From positions 1-64,000 of the forward strand of contig JAPPLB010000172.1 of the NCBI GenBank assembly GCA_028819575.1: a stretch of DNA of 64,000 nucleotides, written 5' to 3'. The notes beneath the pieces were generated by a model. That model had not been told where the DNA came from. It was given only the letters and a program-made list of their open reading frames with translations, and ran no database searches. This stretch comes from Bryobacterales bacterium (GTDB lineage Bacteria; Acidobacteriota; Terriglobia; Bryobacterales; UBA6623). The position numbers and the translations under genes are program-made. Shown here piece by piece: positions 59,888 through 64,000 of this stretch. Numbering within the stretch: position 1 is the stretch's first letter; every line of letters begins with the position of its first letter.

Positions 59888-61105
59888 ATGACCATCGACC
59901 AACAACTGGAATATCTGCGCAGGGGCTTCGTCGAGATCATCCCCGAAGACGAACTGGAGCAGCGACTCATCGCCGCCCGGAAAGAAGGACGGCCGCTGCG
60001 GGTAAAGGCCGGTTTTGACCCCACCGCGCCTGATATCCATCTCGGCCACACGGTTGTCATTCGAAAGCTCCGGCACTTTCAGGAATGCGGACATACCGTG
60101 ATCTTCGTAGTCGGCGCAGCGACCGCGCTGATCGGCGACCCTTCCGGCCGCGGCGCTACACGGCCGCCCCTGACGCGCGAGGAAGTCGAAGCGAACGCCG
60201 AGACGTACAAACAGCAGGCGTTCAAGATCCTCGATCCCCAAAAAACCGAGCTGCGCTTCAACAACGAGTGGCTCATGCCGTTGCGGTACGAAGACCTGAT
60301 GCGATTGGCCTCGCGCTACACCGTTGCCCGTATGCTCGAACGGGACGACTTCAGCAAGCGCTACCACGCCGGCCGGCCCATCAGTATCCACGAACTCCTG
60401 TACCCGCTCGTACAGGCCTACGACTCCGTGGCGATCCAGGCGGATGTGGAACTGGGCGGGACGGATCAGAAATTCAATCTTCTCGTCGGCCGCGAAATCC
60501 AACGCGACTATGGACAAGCGCCCCAGATCATCGCCACGACCCCGTTGCTCGAAGGTCTGGATGGCGCTCAAAAGATGTCGAAGTCGCTGGACAATTACAT
60601 CGGAGTCACCGAACCGCCCGAGGTGATGTATCGCAAGGTCATGCAGATCAGCGACGAGCTGATGTTCCGCTACTACGAATTGTTGACCGGGATGAGCATG
60701 CCGGAAATCGACTCGCTCAAGGCGGACATTGAAGCTGGCTCCCGGCACCCGATGCAGGCGAAGCGCGATCTCGCCTTGCGCATCGTCTCCGACTATCATT
60801 CCCTTGAAGATGCCGGGCGGGCCGCTGCCGTGTTTCGCAAGGTCGTGCAGGAACGCCAGGCTCCCGACGACATGCCGGTTCACGACTTGCCGGAGTCAAT
60901 CCATGGTGATTCCGTGATCCGCATCGACAAGCTTCTCCGCGCGATCGGACTATGCATTTCAGGCGCCGAGGCGAATCGTAAACTGAAGGAAGGCGCGGTG
61001 TCCATCAATGGAAAGAAGCACCGCGCAATGAGCTTCGAGGTCGCGGACGGCCTGAGCGAGCTGACGATGCAAGTCGGCAAGAAGTGGGCTCGCGTTAAGC
61101 TCTAG
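59888..61105 (+). CDS. tyrS: Tyrosyl-tRNA synthetase
   Basis: This class I synthetase of 405 residues charges tRNA-Tyr. The HIGH motif is HLGH at 51-54 and the KMSKS loop is present as [12 protein letters not shown]. Other landmarks are [27 protein letters not shown] and a C-terminal S4 RNA-binding domain ([25 protein letters not shown]). The length and motifs fit the shorter TyrS group. The permease gene follows after 10 bp. Confidence 0.96.
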   Translation: MTIDQQLEYLRRGFVEIIPEDELEQRLIAARKEGRPLRVKAGFDPTAPDIHLGHTVVIRKLRHFQECGHTVIFVVGAATALIGDPSGRGATRPPLTREEVEANAETYKQQAFKILDPQKTELRFNNEWLMPLRYEDLMRLASRYTVARMLERDDFSKRYHAGRPISIHELLYPLVQAYDSVAIQADVELGGTDQKFNLLVGREIQRDYGQAPQIIATTPLLEGLDGAQKMSKSLDNYIGVTEPPEVMYRKVMQISDELMFRYYELLTGMSMPEIDSLKADIEAGSRHPMQAKRDLALRIVSDYHSLEDAGRAAAVFRKVVQERQAPDDMPVHDLPESIHGDSVIRIDKLLRAIGLCISGAEANRKLKEGAVSINGKKHRAMSFEVADGLSELTMQVGKKWARVKL

Positions 61106-61115
61106 AAAGTCGCTG

Positions 61116-61904
61116 ATGGAACTCTTCTTCGTCTCGCTTGCGGCGCTGTTTGTCGCTGCCCTCACCCTCTACTCCGGATTCGGACTGGGCACGCTGCTCA
61201 TGCCTGTCTTTGCTCTGTTCTTCCCGCTCGAGATGGCCGTTGGCGTCACAGCGATTGTCCACCTGCTGAACAACCTGTTCAAGGTGGGGCTTGTGGGGCG
61301 CCATGCATCGTGGCCCGTGTTCTTGCGGTTCGGCCTGCCTGCAATCCCGGCTGCCTACCTGGGTGCGCTGCTGCTGACAAGCATGGCTGAGCGCCGCGTC
61401 GTGGCGGCGTACTCGCTCGCCAGCCGTGACTTCGAGGTCACCGTGATCGGCCTTGTCATGGGAATCCTCATTGGTGCGTTTGCGCTGCTCGATCTCCTTC
61501 CGGGTTTTGACCGGCTCCGTTTCAGTCCGAAAATCCTGCCGCTGGGCGGTCTGTCGTCCGGTTTCTTCGGCGGTCTCTCAGGCCACCAGGGCGCTCTTCG
61601 CTCGGCGTTCCTTGTGAATGCTGGACTCTCGAAAGAAGCTTTCATCGGCACCGGCGTACTTTGCGCCGTCGCCGTCGACGTCACCCGCCTCGCTGTCTAC
61701 AGCGCCGCGGCGTGGAGCGAACAAGCCGGCTCCCTGTTCACCGGCGACGGATTGAGGTTGCTGCTCACGGCGACCATCGCCGCCTTCGTCGGCTCCTACT
61801 TCGGCGCAAAGCTCGTAACGAAGGTCACCATGACACTGGTGCGCCGCTTGGTGGGCGTGATGCTTTTGCTCCTCGCCATAGCAATCGCTGCCGGCTGGAT
61901 CTGA
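61116..61904 (+). CDS. TauE/SafE family membrane permease
   Basis: This protein of 262 residues has about seven to eight membrane segments, starting with LFFVSLAALFVAALTLYSGF and ending with VRRLVGVMLLLLAIAIAAGW. The internal duplication typical of TauE/SafE is visible: FGLGTLLMPVFALFFPLEMA in the first half and LGGLSSGFFGGLSGHQGALR in the second. Known relatives export sulfite, sulfoacetate or related anions; the substrate here is unknown. It is 10 bp after tyrS. Its stop codon directly abuts element copy E. Confidence 0.88.
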   Translation: MELFFVSLAALFVAALTLYSGFGLGTLLMPVFALFFPLEMAVGVTAIVHLLNNLFKVGLVGRHASWPVFLRFGLPAIPAAYLGALLLTSMAERRVVAAYSLASRDFEVTVIGLVMGILIGAFALLDLLPGFDRLRFSPKILPLGGLSSGFFGGLSGHQGALRSAFLVNAGLSKEAFIGTGVLCAVAVDVTRLAVYSAAAWSEQAGSLFTGDGLRLLLTATIAAFVGSYFGAKLVTKVTMTLVRRLVGVMLLLLAIAIAAGWI

Positions 61905-62085
61905 CCTGCATGTCTCACTACGCGGCGAGGCGAAGTGCGTGAGAAGGCCGTCAGAAATTTCTCCTGGAGCGGACCAAACTCCCGCCCATGGTTTTCACGA
62001 ATCACGAGACACGAATCACGGCCTGTAAGGTTTTACTCTAACCACTATCCACTAACCACGGCCGTCAAGTGATGAGAAAGGCAGG
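61905..62085. repeat. Dispersed inverted-repeat element, copy E (divergent interior, 181 bp)
   Basis: The first 45 bases (CCTGCATGTCTCAC and GGCGAGGCGAAGTGCGTGAG onward) match copy D and the reverse complements of A and B. The last arm GATGAGAAAGGCAGG (62071-62085) matches the other end, but the interior is unrelated and holds a short direct repeat of CACGAATCACG. It starts at the base after the permease stop codon and ends 8 bases before the cytochrome stop codon. Confidence 0.75.
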
Positions 62086-62093
62086 CTGGCAGG

Positions 62094-63299
62094 CTATTTC
62101 TGCATCAGCCGCTGAAGAACTTGGTCCGCTACGTCTGGATAAACGGCGATGGTGTGGTTCCGATAGCTTTCGAAAAAAGCTTCCTCGCCTGAATCAATGG
62201 TGATCAGGTTGCTTTTCTCATTGGGCATATGACACTCGATGCATTCGCCCTGCACAGAAACACCGGCCTTCGTGGCGGTTCCGCACTCCTGTGTCCGGTG
62301 GCATTGCATGCATTTCTGGGCTAGCTCTGACAAGTTCCGTTGTTCAGTATGTACGTTGTGGCACGTCGAGCACGACATGTCGTCACTAGCTGTAAAGCAC
62401 CGGCTGAGCCGTAACAAGCCGACTTGGTTCGCATGTACGTCCGGGCGGGAACCTTCACGAACGGGTTCAATCTCGAGGTATTCTGACAACGGCTCGCCCG
62501 GGCGATATGAAAAAGGTGGCTTTATGGGTTTGGCTGCTCCCGAGTGGCAGAGAGCGCATTGGTCAAGCTTCCGTTCTCGGGGGAAATGATCGGGGTTAAG
62601 TATGGACCTCCCTTCAGTTTCCTGCAAATCCTTCTTATGAAAGTCCACGTGTGCGCTGCCGGCGCCGTGACATTTCTCACACGACAGTCCGATCAGGAAC
62701 CTGCTGCTGTAACGCGCCTTGGAACCCTTGATCTCTGCTCGAAACAGCGTGGTGTGGCACTCCAGGCACCGTGGTGAAATGAATCGATCGAACACGATTT
62801 GTCCGTCGATCATCCCCGGACTGTTTGTCCATTTCCCGCTAGCGACAAGATAGGATACCGGCAACTGAAAAAGAAGCCCGTCTTTCCAGTACAGATAGCT
62901 TTGCCCTTTCCTGCCCGATCCCATGACCAGATCAAAGCGTTCTCTTCTTGATCTGATGGTCGACTGCTCGTTTCGATACGCAGTCTGGTGGAAACCATCT
63001 TGCCGTTTCTCCATCCTGAAATAGACGTTGGGGTTCCCGGTCTTCAGGGTATTGCTTCCAGAGGCAAAGCTTCCCTGGATCGAGTGTTCGTCGGCCAACT
63101 GTGAAGTTTCGAAATGCGCGGTCTGCACATAGGTTTCAACGATCTCCTGATGGCATGCTCGGCAGGATTGCGTGCCCGCGAAGAAGACTCTTTGCTCCGG
63201 CTCCTCTGCCTGCGCAAGCGAAAAAACAAAAAGAAAACCGAAGATAGAGACAACCACCGAACTGGGGTATCGAAAAAGATTCGATGGTTTGAACGTCAT
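62094..63299 (-). CDS. Seven-heme c-type cytochrome (paralogue without TPRs)
   Basis: This exported protein of 401 residues has a signal peptide (VVVSIFGFLFVFSLAQA). CxxCH motifs start at 46, 178, 207, 248, 310, 330 and 353 (CRACH, CLECH, CEKCH, CALCH, CSTCH, CMQCH, CIECH). These positions nearly match those of the cytochrome at 44148. Between hemes 1 and 2 the two also share the GSGRKGQSYLYWKDGLLFQL then PVSYL pattern. Unlike that protein it ends shortly after heme 7 (HTIAVYPDVADQVLQRLMQK) and has no TPR tail. A separate TPR gene lies 218 bp upstream on the same strand. It is a periplasmic electron-transfer protein; the substrate is unknown. Confidence 0.9.
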   Translation of the reverse strand: MTFKPSNLFRYPSSVVVSIFGFLFVFSLAQAEEPEQRVFFAGTQSCRACHQEIVETYVQTAHFETSQLADEHSIQGSFASGSNTLKTGNPNVYFRMEKRQDGFHQTAYRNEQSTIRSRRERFDLVMGSGRKGQSYLYWKDGLLFQLPVSYLVASGKWTNSPGMIDGQIVFDRFISPRCLECHTTLFRAEIKGSKARYSSRFLIGLSCEKCHGAGSAHVDFHKKDLQETEGRSILNPDHFPRERKLDQCALCHSGAAKPIKPPFSYRPGEPLSEYLEIEPVREGSRPDVHANQVGLLRLSRCFTASDDMSCSTCHNVHTEQRNLSELAQKCMQCHRTQECGTATKAGVSVQGECIECHMPNEKSNLITIDSGEEAFFESYRNHTIAVYPDVADQVLQRLMQK

Positions 63300-63517
63300 G
63301 TCATTTTCGGAATCAACTCCGAGGAGCCATCTGAATCGCGCAATTCAGGACGTTCCCTGCTGCCTGTTTTCCTGCCGAATCCGAGTATCTCTTGAGACGG
63401 ATAAAGCAGACGTGCTTCCGGGCTGAGCCAGACGAAACTCCGTCAGTCCGGCGCGGGATTTCAACAATTCGCGGTGCTTTTTCGGCCTCCGCCCGATAAT
63501 CTCCCTTTGACGCGGGT

Positions 63518-64000
63518 TCACCGAACCTCCCGGGCCTTTTCACGGATCCTGAACAGGAGCGACGGATTGACCGGCGACCCCAAGTCACCGGCTCTGTCCG
63601 CGTGCTCCAAGGCGGACTCATACCTGCCCTGCTGAAAATAAGCGCTGGCCAAGCTCCGATGGACATCGCCTTTTTCGGGTTGCAGGCTCAGGGCCTCCAA
63701 GTAGGCTTCGATCGCCTTCGAGATGTTTTGCTTCTGCTCATGGGTGAGGCCGCTCTCGAAGAAGATGTCTGATTGCACGTTCTGAAAGTAGGGAGAACGG
63801 CGAAGGTTTTGAGCCTGCGGTAGTGTCAGTCGCAGTTCCGCCAGCGCCAAGTCCAACCAGCCTTTCAGTCGATAAGCCCTTGCAAGTTTAAGGCGGCCCT
63901 CGGGACGCGATGGGTCCAACTCGATCGCCTTCTTGAATGATTCAATCGCCCGGTCGAGAGCGTTCGTTTCCAGGTAGATGGACCCCATGGCCAGGAAAAC
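63518..64000 (-). CDS. TPR protein, cut by window end
   Basis: The visible 156 residues or more are TPR units: MGSIYLETNALDRAIESFKK, AIELDPSRPEGRLKLARAYR, KAIEAYLEALSLQPEKGDVH and LASAYFQQGRYESALEHADR. The C terminus is IREKAREVR. The reading frame stays open through the window edge, so the N terminus is outside. It lies upstream of the second seven-heme cytochrome on the same strand. In the first locus the TPR part is the C-terminal half of the cytochrome itself. Confidence 0.8.
   Translation of the reverse strand, partial: VFLAMGSIYLETNALDRAIESFKKAIELDPSRPEGRLKLARAYRLKGWLDLALAELRLTLPQAQNLRRSPYFQNVQSDIFFESGLTHEQKQNISKAIEAYLEALSLQPEKGDVHRSLASAYFQQGRYESALEHADRAGDLGSPVNPSLLFRIREKAREVR

Overview
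This is a high-GC chromosomal window, by eye roughly 60% G+C. It most likely comes from an Acidobacteriota member of the Solibacter/Bryobacter type. That placement is an inference from several features: two very large TonB-dependent receptors with an N-terminal carboxypeptidase-regulatory-like domain, a TPR-secretin-cohesin protein with pseudopilin genes, abundant TPR proteins, seven-heme cytochromes, several Tat-exported proteins, and LPS and HemQ genes. No rRNA, tRNA, CRISPR array, prophage or insertion sequence with a transposase was found.

Layout. 0.3-8.3 kb: a class III aminotransferase, a Tat-exported TIM-barrel protein, TonB receptor 1 and a DUF29 protein. 8.5-13 kb: a MaoC-like protein, a CoA-transferase, a secreted triple-RidA protein and a small membrane protein. 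13.2-15 kb: grpE-dnaJ without dnaK. 15.3-20.6 kb (minus strand): a sulfatase, then the type II secretion/pilus-like operon secretin, pseudopilin, pseudopilin. 20.6-29.4 kb: smpB, a DUF4870 protein, a large secreted protein of unknown function, and addB-addA, both encoding nuclease domains with cysteines suited to an Fe-S staple. 29.5-33.7 kb: an NHL-repeat protein, a FAD oxidoreductase, a TPR protein and an unknown secreted protein. 33.7-37.3 kb: an LPS operon whose first gene is an in-frame fusion of Kdo transferase (WaaA) and lipid A 4'-kinase (LpxK), followed by heptosyltransferase WaaF. 37.3-44.1 kb: a metallo-beta-lactamase-fold protein, TonB receptor 2 and a LamG/Ig-like protein. 44.1-50.2 kb: a seven-heme cytochrome fused to TPRs and three more secreted TPR proteins. 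50.2-61.9 kb: yggX, a PhoD-like phosphoesterase, a small lipoprotein, hemQ, a coiled-coil membrane protein, meaB, a Gfo/Idh oxidoreductase, purM-purN, tyrS and a TauE-like permease. 62-64 kb: a second seven-heme cytochrome with a separate TPR gene upstream, cut by the window edge.

How the parts fit. The LPS genes form a short lipid A/core module in which two consecutive Raetz-pathway steps are on one polypeptide. The secretin and two pseudopilins are the outer-membrane and pseudopilus parts of a secretion machine whose ATPase and inner-membrane parts lie elsewhere. The two TonB receptors sit beside exported carbohydrate-related or binding proteins, which suggests polymer uptake. The cytochromes at 44 and 62 kb are paralogues whose heme motifs fall at nearly the same residue positions.

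The intergenic DNA carries a dispersed element of about 178 bp with near-identical terminal inverted repeats. There are two full copies, one divergent copy, one copy cut by the window start and one solo end. A second, unrelated 171-bp inverted-repeat element lies upstream of purM. I see no single obvious new defence or mobile system. The best leads are the WaaA-LpxK fusion, the cytochrome/TPR paralogues and the inverted-repeat elements.
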